From Deltaproteobacteria bacterium (lineage in GTDB: Bacteria; Desulfobacterota; Desulfobacteria; Desulfobacterales; UBA5852), in NCBI GenBank assembly GCA_020444045.1, contig JAHLLS010000001.1:248001-312000 (forward strand): a DNA stretch of 64,000 nt, in the 5' to 3' direction. The translations under genes were made by a program, and so were the position numbers. Shown here piece by piece: positions 1-11,173 of this stretch. Every line of letters starts with the position of its first letter. Positions within the stretch are counted from its first letter, which is position 1. Below the pieces are notes generated by a model that was not told the DNA's origin, made no database searches, and worked only from the letters and a program-made list of their open reading frames with translations.

Positions 1-1
1 T

Positions 2-145
2 CGGGAAGAAAATTTGCGCATCGTGGCGGAATACGATCTGATCATGAATAAATGGCGTCGGCATCTGGCGGCGCGGCTGTGCGCCAATTTACTGGCCCAT
101 ATCGGCCTTTTCGTCGTCACCCGCAATGGTGATCATTTGTTATAA
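2..145 (+). CDS. C-terminal end of an unidentified protein (partial)
   Basis: An open frame enters from the left edge and ends at TAA 143-145, giving 47 residues. The tail reads as a basic, leucine-rich stretch (NKWRRHLAARLCANLL) followed by a short hydrophobic segment and TRNGDHLL. No family is recognisable from this piece. The next gene starts 75 bases downstream on the same strand, so the two could be co-transcribed. That the piece is coding rests only on the open frame and its composition. Confidence 0.4.
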   Translation, partial: REENLRIVAEYDLIMNKWRRHLAARLCANLLAHIGLFVVTRNGDHLL

Positions 146-220
146 AGCATTCTTGGCCGCCCTGCCGCTCCAAGGCAAGGGGCCGCATCACCGATCAATT
201 GATGAAACGGATGGTTTTCC

Positions 221-616
221 ATGACCCGACGGACCTATCGCTTCCAAGTGCAGGTTTACTATGAAGACACCGATCACTCCGGCGTGGTCTATCACGCCAA
301 CTACCTTAAATATTTCGAACGCGCCCGGGAAAGTGTGATCAGCCCCGACGCTTTGGTGGCGCTCTGGAAGAAAAAAGGACTGGGATTTGCGGTTTACAAG
401 GCCAATGTGAGCTTCCTGGACGGTGCCGAATTTGGGGACACCCTGGATATCGTTTCCACCGTGCGCAAGGACAGCGACTACCGCCTGGTCTGGCAGCAGG
501 AAGCTTGGCGGCCGGGGGCGGCCAGGGCCGCCGTTCAGGCCGAAATCCATCTGGTGTGTGTGGACCGCGAAAAAAATTTAAAACCCCTTCCCGACATCGG
601 CATAGACTTCGATTAG
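221..616 (+). CDS. ybgC: YbgC/FadM-type acyl-CoA thioesterase
   Basis: Single hotdog-fold thioesterase of 131 residues, the usual length for the family, which hydrolyses short or medium acyl-CoA esters in the cytoplasm. The family signature is at residues 13-37: YYEDTDHSGVVYHANY followed by LKYFERARE. The second Asp (D18) is the expected catalytic residue. In Proteobacteria this family often sits with tol-pal genes, but no tol gene follows here and the upstream neighbour is incomplete. The ATG at 221 is the first in frame and places the signature at its normal distance from the N-terminus. Confidence 0.88.
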   Translation: MTRRTYRFQVQVYYEDTDHSGVVYHANYLKYFERARESVISPDALVALWKKKGLGFAVYKANVSFLDGAEFGDTLDIVSTVRKDSDYRLVWQQEAWRPGAARAAVQAEIHLVCVDREKNLKPLPDIGIDFD

Positions 617-655
617 TCCCCATCCGACGCTGATAAACCTCCCCCCAAACCGTAT

Positions 656-661
656 TATAAT
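656..661 (+). promoter_or_regulatory. possible -10 box upstream of the sensor kinase
   Basis: A perfect TATAAT lies 115 bases before the kinase start at 777, in the gap between two genes. No convincing -35 box is seen 16-19 bases upstream, so this is only a candidate. Confidence 0.25.
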
Positions 662-776
662 GTGCATATCCTTTCTGCCTCATCCCGATCCGGCAAACTT
701 GTAATCCACGCCAAGCCGCGCCAGCTATGGCAAGGCTTTCCCTGGCCTGATCCTTGCTTAAATAGTCCGGCACATC

Positions 777-2231
777 ATGCAACTCACTATTTTTAAAAGA
801 TTAAGCTTGGGCTATTGCCTCTTTGTGATCCTGCTGATCGGGCTGGGGGTCTATGTTGCGGTGCAACTCAACCGTCTGAATCAACTGACCTGGGCCGTCG
901 TCATGCGGGACGGTGAAACCGTCCGCCTGGCTGAAAGCCTCGACAGCATGGCCGTATCCCTGGCCCGGTTTGAAAAAAAACACCTGGTAACCGGCGATGC
1001 CGCCTTTTTCACGCGTTTTCAGGAAATTCGCACCCGCTTTTTATCTTCGCAACTGACCATGCAGAACCATCTCGAATCGGACACGCTACAGGCGATCCTC
1101 GATGACATCGGCACCCTGAGCACCGCCTATTTCGACCTCATCGATCGGGAAAGGGAACGCATGCCGGGAGACGGCAGCCGACAACCGGATATCTATCATG
1201 ACCGTAAGGCCGAAGTGCTCGATCAGATTCGCTTATCCCTGCAGACCATCATGGGGGAAGCCCGCCAGGCCCGGGATCAGAAAATTCTGCTGTCCAGCCA
1301 CATCAGCGTCACGGTCATCCGTGTCGGGATCATTACGATTGGCATCGGTGGATTGATCGGACTGTTTGTCTCGTTTATCAATGCCCGCCGTATCAATCAC
1401 GCCATTCAACGCCTTCAGCTAAAGACCCACGATGTGGCCAACAGCCGTTTCAGCACCCTGCCGCCGATTGAATCGCCCCCGGAAATTGCCGCCTTGACCC
1501 GGGACTTCAATCGGATGTGCGATCGCCTGCAGGAGCTCAACGACATGAAAGAAGATTTTATTTATCACGTATCCCATGAGCTTCGCACGCCCCTGACCGC
1601 CATTCGGGAAGCCTCCAGCATGCTGCTGGAAGGGTGCTTCCGTGAACGGCTGGACTCCCAGGATCAGCTGTTGACCATTGTCAAAGATGAATGCGACCGC
1701 TTGATCAAATCCATCAACCGCATGCTGGATTTGTCCCGCATGGAAGCGCAGATGATGGATTATGCCTTTAAAACGATCGCTATTCTGCCCGTGGTGCGCT
1801 CCTGTATCCTGAAACTGGCGCCCATCGCGGTGGCCAAGGAAATTTTGCTGGAACTCACACCCAACGACGCCCTGCCAAAGGTGCATGCCGATCCGGACCG
1901 CTTATACCAATTGGTGGAAAACCTGCTGGGCAATGCGCTCAAATTCACGGAAGCCGGCGGTAAGGTATGCATCGCGTTGCAGGAGGATATCGAAAACACA
2001 GGGTTTTTGCAGGTGCAGATCAGCGACACCGGCTGCGGTATACCCCAGAACGCGCTGAAAACCATTTTTGACAAATTCCGCCGCATCGATAGCGGGCAGG
2101 AAACAGAAAGGGGCACCGGCCTCGGCCTGTCGATTGCCAAACACATCGTCATGGCGCATGGAGGAAAAATATGGGCCACAAGTCAGCCCGGAAACGGAAG
2201 CGTTTTCTGCTTTACCTTGCCGGTGGTCTGA
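777..2231 (+). CDS. membrane sensor histidine kinase, QseE/GlrK type
   Basis: Sensor kinase of 484 residues. A transmembrane helix at about 10-30 and another at about 178-200 bracket a periplasmic sensor region. A HAMP-like linker follows, then HisKA with the phospho-acceptor in HVSHELRTP (H267), then a HATPase domain with DTGCGIP and RGTGLGLS. It should phosphorylate the sigma-54 activator encoded two genes downstream. The order kinase, small lipoprotein, sigma-54 response regulator matches enterobacterial glrK-qseG-glrR (qseE-qseG-qseF), which is the main reason for the assignment. Its 3' end overlaps the lipoprotein gene by 61 bases. The signal sensed cannot be told from sequence. Confidence 0.85.
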   Translation: MQLTIFKRLSLGYCLFVILLIGLGVYVAVQLNRLNQLTWAVVMRDGETVRLAESLDSMAVSLARFEKKHLVTGDAAFFTRFQEIRTRFLSSQLTMQNHLESDTLQAILDDIGTLSTAYFDLIDRERERMPGDGSRQPDIYHDRKAEVLDQIRLSLQTIMGEARQARDQKILLSSHISVTVIRVGIITIGIGGLIGLFVSFINARRINHAIQRLQLKTHDVANSRFSTLPPIESPPEIAALTRDFNRMCDRLQELNDMKEDFIYHVSHELRTPLTAIREASSMLLEGCFRERLDSQDQLLTIVKDECDRLIKSINRMLDLSRMEAQMMDYAFKTIAILPVVRSCILKLAPIAVAKEILLELTPNDALPKVHADPDRLYQLVENLLGNALKFTEAGGKVCIALQEDIENTGFLQVQISDTGCGIPQNALKTIFDKFRRIDSGQETERGTGLGLSIAKHIVMAHGGKIWATSQPGNGSVFCFTLPVV

Positions 2232-2716
2232 TGGGCGGTCTCCTTTTGGGGGCCTGCACAACCGGTCTGCCTCCCATGGAAAGTCACGCCCCGTCCCTCT
2301 CGGACACCGGTCGCATTCTATTGGAAGGTGATGTCCTGCTGCTGGAAGGCGAATATGAGGCCGCCCGCCGGGAAGCCTGTCTGCAGCTTGAACGATTTCC
2401 CGGACAAGCGGATGACCGGGCCTTCTATCTATTGGGAATGGTATGGGTACATCCGGGCAATCCACGCCAGGACATCCATCGTGCCGATGTCTGCTTCCGC
2501 CGGATTGAGGATCGATATCCGGACTCGCCGCTGCTAGCCGCTGCCACGACATGGCGGGCCTTGATCGCGCAGCTTGGAGAAAACGAACAGTCTCTGGCGC
2601 AGATGCAGACGGCATCCCTGGCGTTGAAACAACAGCTCAAGGCGGAAGCGGCGAAACGCCGCCTATTGGAGGAGCGGCTGCAGCAGATGAAGGCCATCGA
2701 CCTGAATCTGGAATGA
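2171..2716 (+). CDS. QseG/YfhG-like outer-membrane lipoprotein
   Basis: Predicted lipoprotein of 181 residues. It has a strongly basic n-region (KSARKRKR), a hydrophobic stretch and the lipobox LLGAC with the lipid Cys at residue 29. The mature part looks like a short tetratricopeptide-like helical region ending in a coiled coil (about residues 135-175, SLALKQQLKAEAAKRRLLEE). The start at 2171 lies inside the kinase gene but has a clean GGAGG just upstream. The next ATG (2231, overlapping the kinase stop) would leave no basic n-region and too short a signal peptide. By synteny it is the partner that QseG provides for QseE signalling; that role is inferred. Confidence 0.72.
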   Translation: MGHKSARKRKRFLLYLAGGLMGGLLLGACTTGLPPMESHAPSLSDTGRILLEGDVLLLEGEYEAARREACLQLERFPGQADDRAFYLLGMVWVHPGNPRQDIHRADVCFRRIEDRYPDSPLLAAATTWRALIAQLGENEQSLAQMQTASLALKQQLKAEAAKRRLLEERLQQMKAIDLNLE

Positions 2717-2766
2717 CGCCTTCCCTATCATCCTGCCCAAACACCCTACTGCGCGTGAGGTAGCTT

Positions 2767-4131
2767 ATGGCTCGTATCCTGGTAGTGGACGATGATTATA
2801 GCATTTTGCAGGTTCTGCGCATGCGCCTCGTGAGCGACGGGCACCACGTGACCACCGCTTCTGATGCTGCTGAAGCACTGGCCCGAAGCAAAACGGACCG
2901 GGTGGATCTGGCGCTGATCGATCTCAAACTGAAAAATGAAGACGGCATGGCCCTGATGGAAACCCTCTGTCATCGGATTCCCGGCCTGCCGGTGATCATT
3001 CTGACCGCCTATGGCTCCATCGACACAGCCGTCGCGGCCATGAAACGGGGCGCCTACACCTATCTCACGAAACCCTTTGACGGCCATGCCCTTTTAGCCC
3101 AAGTGGACAAGGCCCTCGCCCAGGGGCGGTTGTCCACCGAAGTCAAACACCTGCGTCGGTTGGTTCGTGACAGTTATCGATTTGACAACATCATCGGCAA
3201 CAGTACGGCCATCCAGCACGTACTGGAACAAGTTTCCCAGGCGGCCAATACCGATGCCAGTGTTTACATCGAAGGCAACAGCGGCACGGGCAAGGAACTC
3301 ATTGCCAAATCACTCCATCTGGCAAGTTCCCGCCGTGACGGTCCCTTTGTCGCCATCAACTGCGCCGCCATTCCGGAAACGTTGCTGGAAAGCGAACTGT
3401 TCGGCTATCAAAAGGGAGCCTTTACCGGTGCCAACCGTGACAAAAAGGGCCTACTCGCCGAAGCCGATGGGGGGACGTTTTTTCTGGATGAAATCGCCGA
3501 CATGCCCCCAACCATGCAGGTCAAGCTGCTCCGGGCGCTGGAAGAACGGTCCTTTTTTCCCCTGGGCGGCAGTGAGACCATTCAGGTGGACATTCGCATT
3601 ATCGCCGCTTCCAACAAATCCCTGGAAACCGAAATCAAAAAAGGCGCGTTTCGGGAAGATCTTTTCTACCGTATTCATGTGATTTTGATCAAACTGCCCT
3701 CTCTCAAGGAGCGCAAAGAAGATATCCCGCTGCTGGCCCATCATTTTCTCGAAAAAATCAGCCTGGAAATGGGAAAGTCCATCAACGGGTTTACCCCCGC
3801 CGCCCTGAAAAAGATGATGGCCCATGACTGGCCTGGCAATGTGCGTGAACTCGAAAACACGATCGAGTGTGCGGTGGCCATGTCGGATGATGCCGTCATC
3901 GATGCCGGGGTTATTCTGCGCAACCCCATGCAGGTCAGCACCGATGAAAACCTGAAACCATTGAAGGACGCCAAGGAATCCTTTGAGCGACGGTATTTGA
4001 TTCAACTGATGGAATTGACCCGGGGGAACATTAGCCAGGCCGCTAAATTAGCCGGCAAATACCGAGCCGATCTCTATGCCTTGCTGAAAAAGTATGCCCT
4101 GAATCCAACTGATTTTCGATCTGCCGGCTGA
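2767..4131 (+). CDS. sigma-54-dependent response regulator, QseF/GlrR type
   Basis: NtrC-family activator of 454 residues. The receiver domain spans 1-120, with the acidic pocket VVDDD, phospho-acceptor D52 (LIDLKL), LTAYGS and TKPF. The AAA+ domain spans about 145-375, with Walker A at about 169-177 and the sigma-54 contact loop GAFTGA at 217-222. A Fis-type helix-turn-helix is at the C-terminus (GNISQAAKLAGKYRADLYAL). Phosphorylated protein is expected to bind upstream enhancers and open sigma-54 promoters. It closes the kinase-lipoprotein-regulator operon. I saw no -24/-12 promoter in the window that I would assign to it. Confidence 0.9.
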   Translation: MARILVVDDDYSILQVLRMRLVSDGHHVTTASDAAEALARSKTDRVDLALIDLKLKNEDGMALMETLCHRIPGLPVIILTAYGSIDTAVAAMKRGAYTYLTKPFDGHALLAQVDKALAQGRLSTEVKHLRRLVRDSYRFDNIIGNSTAIQHVLEQVSQAANTDASVYIEGNSGTGKELIAKSLHLASSRRDGPFVAINCAAIPETLLESELFGYQKGAFTGANRDKKGLLAEADGGTFFLDEIADMPPTMQVKLLRALEERSFFPLGGSETIQVDIRIIAASNKSLETEIKKGAFREDLFYRIHVILIKLPSLKERKEDIPLLAHHFLEKISLEMGKSINGFTPAALKKMMAHDWPGNVRELENTIECAVAMSDDAVIDAGVILRNPMQVSTDENLKPLKDAKESFERRYLIQLMELTRGNISQAAKLAGKYRADLYALLKKYALNPTDFRSAG

Positions 4132-4434
4132 CCATAGGCTAGCCCAACGGTGACGCATTACCGCTTTCGAATCGCCACCGATACAGGATGTCTTTTCATG
4201 AACGCACAAAGTCATGCGCTTGGGGGGAGGAGGTATCGTACCGGGAGGGGTCTTCTAAAAAACATGCGCCGTCGGCACGGACAAGCGACGTTAGGTCGAT
4301 AGCGGCTTTTTACGCGGCTGTTTTCTGTTCATGCCGAAACGCGTTGGATGAGCCAGCGCAGAGGGGCGGTTCGCCCCTCTGCACATCATGACGGTCAAGG
4401 TGTCTCCCATTCCCCAATGGTCGACATCATGACA
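4132..4434. other. intergenic region between convergent genes
   Basis: About 300 bases between the sigma-54 regulator and the minus-strand exported protein. Short open frames here (for example 4188-4391) have no ribosome site or family features. The only notable structure is the hairpin at 4358-4382. Confidence 0.5.
4358..4382. terminator. perfect 11-bp GC hairpin without U-tract
   Basis: GCAGAGGGGCG pairs perfectly with CGCCCCTCTGC around a three-base loop. It lies 53 bases past the stop of the minus-strand gene and about 230 bases past the plus-strand operon. No T-run follows on either strand, so it is either a tailless terminator or a 3'-end stabilising hairpin serving convergent transcripts. 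Confidence 0.45.
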
Positions 4435-4731
4435 TTATTCCGTTACGACCTTGTAGTCGTTGATTTTAATCACTTTCTTTCCGTCATTGTCTTCCATGAC
4501 AGTGCCCTTGACTTCGATTTTCTGTCCGACTTGAGCGTCCAGTTCCATGGCGCCGCCATCCTTGGCCATCTGATATTCTTGTCCCTGATCGTCGACCAGA
4601 AGACCACCTTGCAGGATGGTACCCGTCAGCTGAACTTCTTCGGGAGACGCTGCGCTTGCGGCCCATCCGGTGCCGGCCAAAAGAACGGCCAGGGTCAATC
4701 CAACCACTATTAGAATTACGTTTCGTTTCAT
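4435..4731 (-). CDS. small exported protein with OB-fold-like domain
   Basis: Protein of 98 residues with a clear Sec signal peptide (MKRNVILIVVGLTLAVLLAG, cleavage near AASAA). A compact beta-rich domain follows: TGTILQGGLLVDDQGQEY, GQKIEVKGTVMEDNDG and KVIKINDYKVV. The alternation of a value-holding strand with 'KGTV...IKI' strands resembles small periplasmic OB-fold (BOF/DUF5818-like) proteins; this is a fold guess, not a family match. A strong AAGGAGG sits eight bases before the ATG. The protein is probably periplasmic, and its ligand is unknown. Confidence 0.75.
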   Translation of the reverse strand: MKRNVILIVVGLTLAVLLAGTGWAASAASPEEVQLTGTILQGGLLVDDQGQEYQMAKDGGAMELDAQVGQKIEVKGTVMEDNDGKKVIKINDYKVVTE

Positions 4732-4931
4732 TTTCGAACCTCCTTCATTTATTTACGGTTTGCTGCCCGCCGGCTCTGGATGGCCAGTCCACCGGATCGT
4801 GCAAAACGTCCATGCTGCCGATCGAAAAAAACCACCATGGCTCCTTCCGCATTGACGGGCAGTCCCCAACAAAGCAAAGGCGATGCCAATCGGTCAAAAA
4901 ATTTTATCCTATTAATATAATTGAATTTTTT

Positions 4932-4960
4932 ATTATAGCGGCCGACACTCAAAATATCCA
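4932..4960 (-). promoter_or_regulatory. candidate sigma-70 promoter for the exported protein
   Basis: On the minus strand, TGGATA (-35-like) is followed after 17 bases by a perfect TATAAT at 4932-4937. It points toward the gene starting at 4731 and would leave a leader of roughly 200 bases. Confidence 0.35.
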
Positions 4961-5238
4961 ACATGAAGAAAAACACCTACATAGAGGCCCACTAAAGTCC
5001 ATCCCAAGCGTCGAAATCGAGGAGCGGCTGGATGCGATGCTGACGGGGTGCCGGTTGGAATGCGGTCATTGATGAAGGGACTGATTTCGTCATGGTTTTG
5101 GTGTGCCTTTCGGAAAGGATGGCTCATAGGACGGGACACCCCACCGACAGAAAACCGGATTGGAAATCTACACCCCATAAAATGTGTCATTTGCCATACA
5201 CAAAGCGAATGAAATATCCTACATCGGTCATTATTCTA

Positions 5239-5258
5239 CATAAATACAAATATTTATG
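5239..5258. repeat. perfect inverted repeat, possible operator
   Basis: CATAAATA and TATTTATG are exact reverse complements separated by CAAA, in an AT-rich patch about 180 bases before the response regulator at 5439. Symmetry and position suit a protein-binding site; the binding protein is unknown. Confidence 0.35.
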
Positions 5259-5438
5259 ATATTTTTGGCCGTTGTCCTATCCGATCCTGTTGTAGGTTTT
5301 TGCAGTCAACAGGACGCCTTTCTGAAACCGCAAAACAACAAATTTATCCATATAGTCAGCATGTTAAGTTGGATGGTATGCCTTTTGCTTTGATTAGGGC
5401 AGGCGGATCATTGTGAGTCTTTGGGAAGGAGCCCTGGT

Positions 5439-5996
5439 ATGAAAATGCTTGTTGTCGATGATACCCGTATCATTCTATCCGTTATCGAAGCCATTCTTAC
5501 GCAAGATCATCAGGAGGTCTTTACGGCGACCAACGGTAAAGAAGGTTTGGCCGCCTTTTATGATATCCGACCGGACCTCGTCATTACCGATATTGAGATG
5601 CCCTGGCTGGACGGCCTATCCATGATGCAATCGATCCGCAAAACCCATGCGGATACGTCTGTGATTTACATGACTGGAAACCCCGGTCCTTATCAACAGC
5701 GCCTGGATGATGAACAAAAAACCCATTGCGCGGGGGTTTTAAACAAACCCTTCACCCGTACCGAACTGATCCGGGCCGTGACCGACGTCGCCTTCCGGGG
5801 ACTGAAACCGCATCCGTTTAACCGTCCGTTGCAACGCCCGCGCGTTAACGACGCGCCATGCAACCACTTGGTCAAGCATGATATGGCATCTTTGAGTGCA
5901 GCCAGTTTCCAGGGGGAGCGGCGCTATGAAAAAATCGATCGTTTTTTTACTGATGGCGGCTATTTTGCTGACAGCTACACGGGCAGCCACGGATGA
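5439..5996 (+). CDS. single-domain response regulator with uncertain C-terminal tail
   Basis: CheY-like receiver protein of 185 residues. The first 120 residues form the domain: LVVDD acidic pair, phospho-acceptor D51 in LVITDIEMP, switch residue in YMTGN and the LNKPF lysine. There is no DNA-binding or output domain. The ATG at 5439 is preceded by GGGAAGGAG at good spacing and is preferred over a TTG at 5421. The last 60 residues are low-complexity and unlike a known domain. The final 71 bases overlap the start of the next gene in another frame, so the tail may be a read-through past an ancestral stop. The partner kinase is not adjacent. Confidence 0.82.
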   Translation: MKMLVVDDTRIILSVIEAILTQDHQEVFTATNGKEGLAAFYDIRPDLVITDIEMPWLDGLSMMQSIRKTHADTSVIYMTGNPGPYQQRLDDEQKTHCAGVLNKPFTRTELIRAVTDVAFRGLKPHPFNRPLQRPRVNDAPCNHLVKHDMASLSAASFQGERRYEKIDRFFTDGGYFADSYTGSHG

Positions 5997-6219
5997 AACA
6001 CCATCGACGCCCACGGCAAGCAGCAAGGCCGTCACCGGAACGATATTGGCGGTAAGTCATGTCACGGGAGATATTCTGATTTCGCAGGACAGCGGCTCCC
6101 TTTTGGCGCTTTACGGTATCCATCGCGACCGTCTGCGCGACATCGGCGCCGGCGACCGGGTGGCCGTCACTTTTGGTGAAAATCTGGAAGTGGCCGCCAT
6201 TGAAAGAATCGATTTATAA
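5926..6219 (+). CDS. small exported protein of unknown function
   Basis: Protein of 97 residues with an N-terminal signal peptide (MKKSIVFLLMAAILLTATRA). A Thr/Ser/Pro-rich linker follows, then a small beta domain: VTGTILAVSHVTGDILISQD, SLLALYGI and DRVAVTF. It resembles the exported protein at 4435-4731 in size and layout, with the same 'TGTI...GD.V.V' pattern, and may be a distant relative. GGGGGAG lies six bases upstream of the ATG. A longer GTG start at 5896 would destroy the signal peptide. The gene overlaps the 3' end of the response regulator, so the two are likely co-transcribed. Confidence 0.68.
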   Translation: MKKSIVFLLMAAILLTATRAATDETPSTPTASSKAVTGTILAVSHVTGDILISQDSGSLLALYGIHRDRLRDIGAGDRVAVTFGENLEVAAIERIDL

Positions 6220-6374
6220 CGTTCGAGGGATGTCGACCATTTTATTGTTGATCCCGCCCTCTCGGATGGCGCCGACCGGCAAATGCTTCGCCCCTTCCCG
6301 GCGAGCACCATCCGGGAATGGCACACACGGCCGCACCCCTGACATCTGGTCTCACCCTGCAAGGCCACCGTCCG

Positions 6375-7370
6375 TCAGTAGGCCCATTTCAGGTAAACCG
6401 CCCCCCACGTGAACCCGGCCCCGAACGCGGCCAGCACAAGGTTGTCTCCCTCCCGCAGCCGATCTTCATACTCAAAAAGACAGAGCGGAATCGTGCCACT
6501 GGTGGTGTTGCCATATTTATGGATGTTGAGCATGACCCGGTCTTGTCCGATCCCCATTTTTTCGGCGGTCGCGTCAATAATGCGTTTGTTGGCCTGATGC
6601 GGCACTAGAAACGCAATATCTTCGGGATTCAGATGATTGCGCTCCATGATCTTCACCGCCACATCCACCATGCTTTTGACCGCAAATTTATAAACGGTGG
6701 TACCCTCCTGATAAACATAGTGTTCCCGTGCCGCCACCGTCTCCAAACTAGCCGGCCGACGGCTTCCACCCGCTTTCATGTGTAAATAGGGTGCGCCGGC
6801 ACCATCGGATTTAAGGATCGCATCCAGCACCCCGACCCCTTCGCGTGACGGCTCCAGCAGCACGGCACCCCCACCATCACCAAAAATGATGCAGGTTGTG
6901 CGGTCTTCGTAATCGATAATGGACGACATCTTATCGGCGCCAACCACCACCACCTTCCGGCAGCGACCGCTTTCAATGAATTGCGCTCCGGTGCTGAGGC
7001 CATAGAGGAACCCCGAGCACCCCGCCTGCAGGTCGAAACTGAAGGCATTTCCGGCGCCCACAGCGTGCGTGATAATGTTGGCTGTGGCCGGAAAAGGCAT
7101 GTCCGGTGTGGTCGTCGCACAAATCAAGAGGTCGATATCCTTCGGATCGGTGCCGGTTTTTTCCAGCAGGCCGTTGACCGCGGCAATACCGATTACCGAG
7201 GTCCCCTGATCTTGGCCTTTCAATATCCGCCGTTCCTTGATCCCCGTGCGGGCCGTAATCCACTCGTCGCTGGTATCCACCATGGTGGATAATGCCGCGT
7301 TGGTCAGGACATGCTCAGGTACCCAGGCATGAATCCCGGTAATGGCGGCCTTGATGTCGTGTGTCTTCAT
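6375..7370 (-). CDS. fabH: 3-oxoacyl-ACP synthase III
   Basis: Beta-ketoacyl-ACP synthase III of 331 residues, the normal length. It condenses acetyl-CoA or another starter with malonyl-ACP to begin fatty-acid synthesis. The catalytic triad is in place: C118 in QAGCSG, H258 in LVPHQANKR and N288 in YGNTTSG. The N-terminal [15 protein letters not shown] motif is also typical. AAGGAA precedes the ATG at usable spacing. No other fatty-acid gene is nearby, so it is either a stand-alone or additional FabH paralogue, or a starter-unit enzyme for a special acid. Confidence 0.9.
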   Translation of the reverse strand: MKTHDIKAAITGIHAWVPEHVLTNAALSTMVDTSDEWITARTGIKERRILKGQDQGTSVIGIAAVNGLLEKTGTDPKDIDLLICATTTPDMPFPATANIITHAVGAGNAFSFDLQAGCSGFLYGLSTGAQFIESGRCRKVVVVGADKMSSIIDYEDRTTCIIFGDGGGAVLLEPSREGVGVLDAILKSDGAGAPYLHMKAGGSRRPASLETVAAREHYVYQEGTTVYKFAVKSMVDVAVKIMERNHLNPEDIAFLVPHQANKRIIDATAEKMGIGQDRVMLNIHKYGNTTSGTIPLCLFEYEDRLREGDNLVLAAFGAGFTWGAVYLKWAY

Positions 7371-7986
7371 TTTAGAAATTCCTTCACTACTGTCCGTCCG
7401 ATTCGAGGTCGCTCAGGCCATGCCGCCCGGTGATAATGGCCAATGAATCCGATTGGCCCACCGACAAGGAACAGCCCTTTTTTGAATAAAAAGCCTTTTT
7501 GGGGCGGGCAAGCTTAATGGGACGCGGCCGTTTTTAGTGCAACCCTAGTAACGAATTTCGGTTTTAAAATCAAGCGAGCCCCCTTGAATGGTATGGTGTT
7601 ATTTACCGGCTGTCGGAGACGTCCTTTGTCATCCGACCCCAAGGCGGCCACGGTGATGGCATCTGCGAGTTCCGTGCCATTTTTTACGTCACCCTAGCGG
7701 CCCATGTCATTCACAGGGCGGGCCTGTCTGGCCACCTGGCAACAGGAACGGTCGAACCATTCCCAAACGACATTTCAGCGTCGGTATCAAACAACCCCAT
7801 GGCAAGATGTGTCTTTTTGATCGTTTACAATGGACACCATTTGCACCGTACGCGGATTTCCTCTATAGTCCCGCAGAAAAGCAGGGTGTCGGTTTTCACC
7901 CTAATACGCACGCACGTTCACTGTAACCAGACGGTTGCCGCGATAGTTTCATCACCCTATCGGGCCGTTTTAAAAAAGCCTGTACC
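7371..7986. other. 616-base intergenic region between divergent genes
   Basis: Spacer between fabH (minus) and the hybrid kinase (plus). I looked for a riboswitch, a small RNA and a gene, and recognise nothing firm. The open frame at 7799-7990 lacks a ribosome site and family features. A short AAAAAGCCTTTTT palindrome lies near 7490. Confidence 0.4.
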
Positions 7987-10317
<2,331 letters not shown>

Positions 10318-10396
10318 GCGCCACCCCCTCGCGGTCCATTTCTTTTCGCTGATCATGACGGTCTTGCGAAAACGCCGCAGCACCCCTCCGGCAACG

Positions 10397-11080
10397 TCAC
10401 AGCGCCAGTGATTCGCCCGGTGCCAGAACCGCCACCTTCGTGTTGGTTTCCTGCTCCACACGGGTTTTCCAAGCCATGGCGTCCTGTTGAATAACGTCAA
10501 AGGTATTGTAATGAATCGGTAAAACGCAGGCCGGTTCGATCAACTTAACCGCCCGCAAGCTGTCGTCCGGCCCCATGGTAAAGTTGTCGCCGATGGGCAG
10601 TACCGCCAGATCAACTCCCTCCTCACCGATTAGCTTCATATCGTAGAACAACCCCGTATCACAGGCATGATAGATTTTCTTGCCCTGAATATAAAACAGG
10701 AAACCGCAAGGATTGCCGCCGTAGGATCCATCCGGCAGGGCCGAACCATGGTGGGCGATGGTCAGTTTGACGCGTCCCCAAGGATAGTCGAACCCGCCGC
10801 CAATGTGCTGGGGATGCGCTTTTTCCACGCCCTGGGCCAACAGCCAGTTGTGAATTTCGAAATTGGAGATGACCGTGGCCCCCGTGCGCTGCGCAATGGC
10901 AACCGTATCCCCCACATGGTCACCGTGGCCGTGCGACACCAGAATGTAATCCGCCTGGATCGCGTCCACGGAAATCGGTGCCAGCGGGTTGCCGGTGATG
11001 AACGGGTCCACCAAAAGCGTGGCATCTCCCGTATCGATGAGCAGACAGGAATGACTTAACCAGGTAACGTTGATGGTCAT
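10397..11080 (-). CDS. metal-dependent hydrolase, UPF0173 (metallo-beta-lactamase fold)
   Basis: Protein of 227 residues, the standard size for UPF0173. The di-metal signature HGHGDHVGD supplies H50, H52, D54 and H55. Further ligands fall in TIAHHGS, HACDTGL and LPIHYNT. The family is predicted to hydrolyse an ester or phosphoester, but its physiological substrate is unknown. AAAGGAGG lies seven bases before the ATG. It converges with the hybrid kinase and is about 90 bases from the next minus-strand gene. Confidence 0.87.
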   Translation of the reverse strand: MTINVTWLSHSCLLIDTGDATLLVDPFITGNPLAPISVDAIQADYILVSHGHGDHVGDTVAIAQRTGATVISNFEIHNWLLAQGVEKAHPQHIGGGFDYPWGRVKLTIAHHGSALPDGSYGGNPCGFLFYIQGKKIYHACDTGLFYDMKLIGEEGVDLAVLPIGDNFTMGPDDSLRAVKLIEPACVLPIHYNTFDVIQQDAMAWKTRVEQETNTKVAVLAPGESLAL

Positions 11081-11173
11081 CGCAAACCTCCTTTGGAGGA
11101 CAAAAGCCTTAAACGGTTTAGTTACGTTTCCAGGCGGATATCTTCGAGCCGAGTTCGCCCCGACGGTGTCCGG

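Larger units (their letters stand above)
4732..5438. other. intergenic region with AT-rich promoter segment
   Basis: About 700 bases between divergent genes. It includes two AT-rich patches (4905-4940 and 5220-5270). The first holds a candidate minus-strand promoter and the second a perfect inverted repeat. No convincing gene is visible; short frames in 4930-5190 lack ribosome sites. Confidence 0.45.

Noticed and set aside
4188..4391. 67-codon plus-strand frame after the sigma-54 regulator
   Set aside because: No ribosome site, no family features, and it runs through the hairpin at 4358-4382.
6318..6334. TGGCAC element as a sigma-54 -24 box
   Set aside because: The -12 part (TTGC at the right spacing) is missing here and also at a second TGGCAC near 55204.
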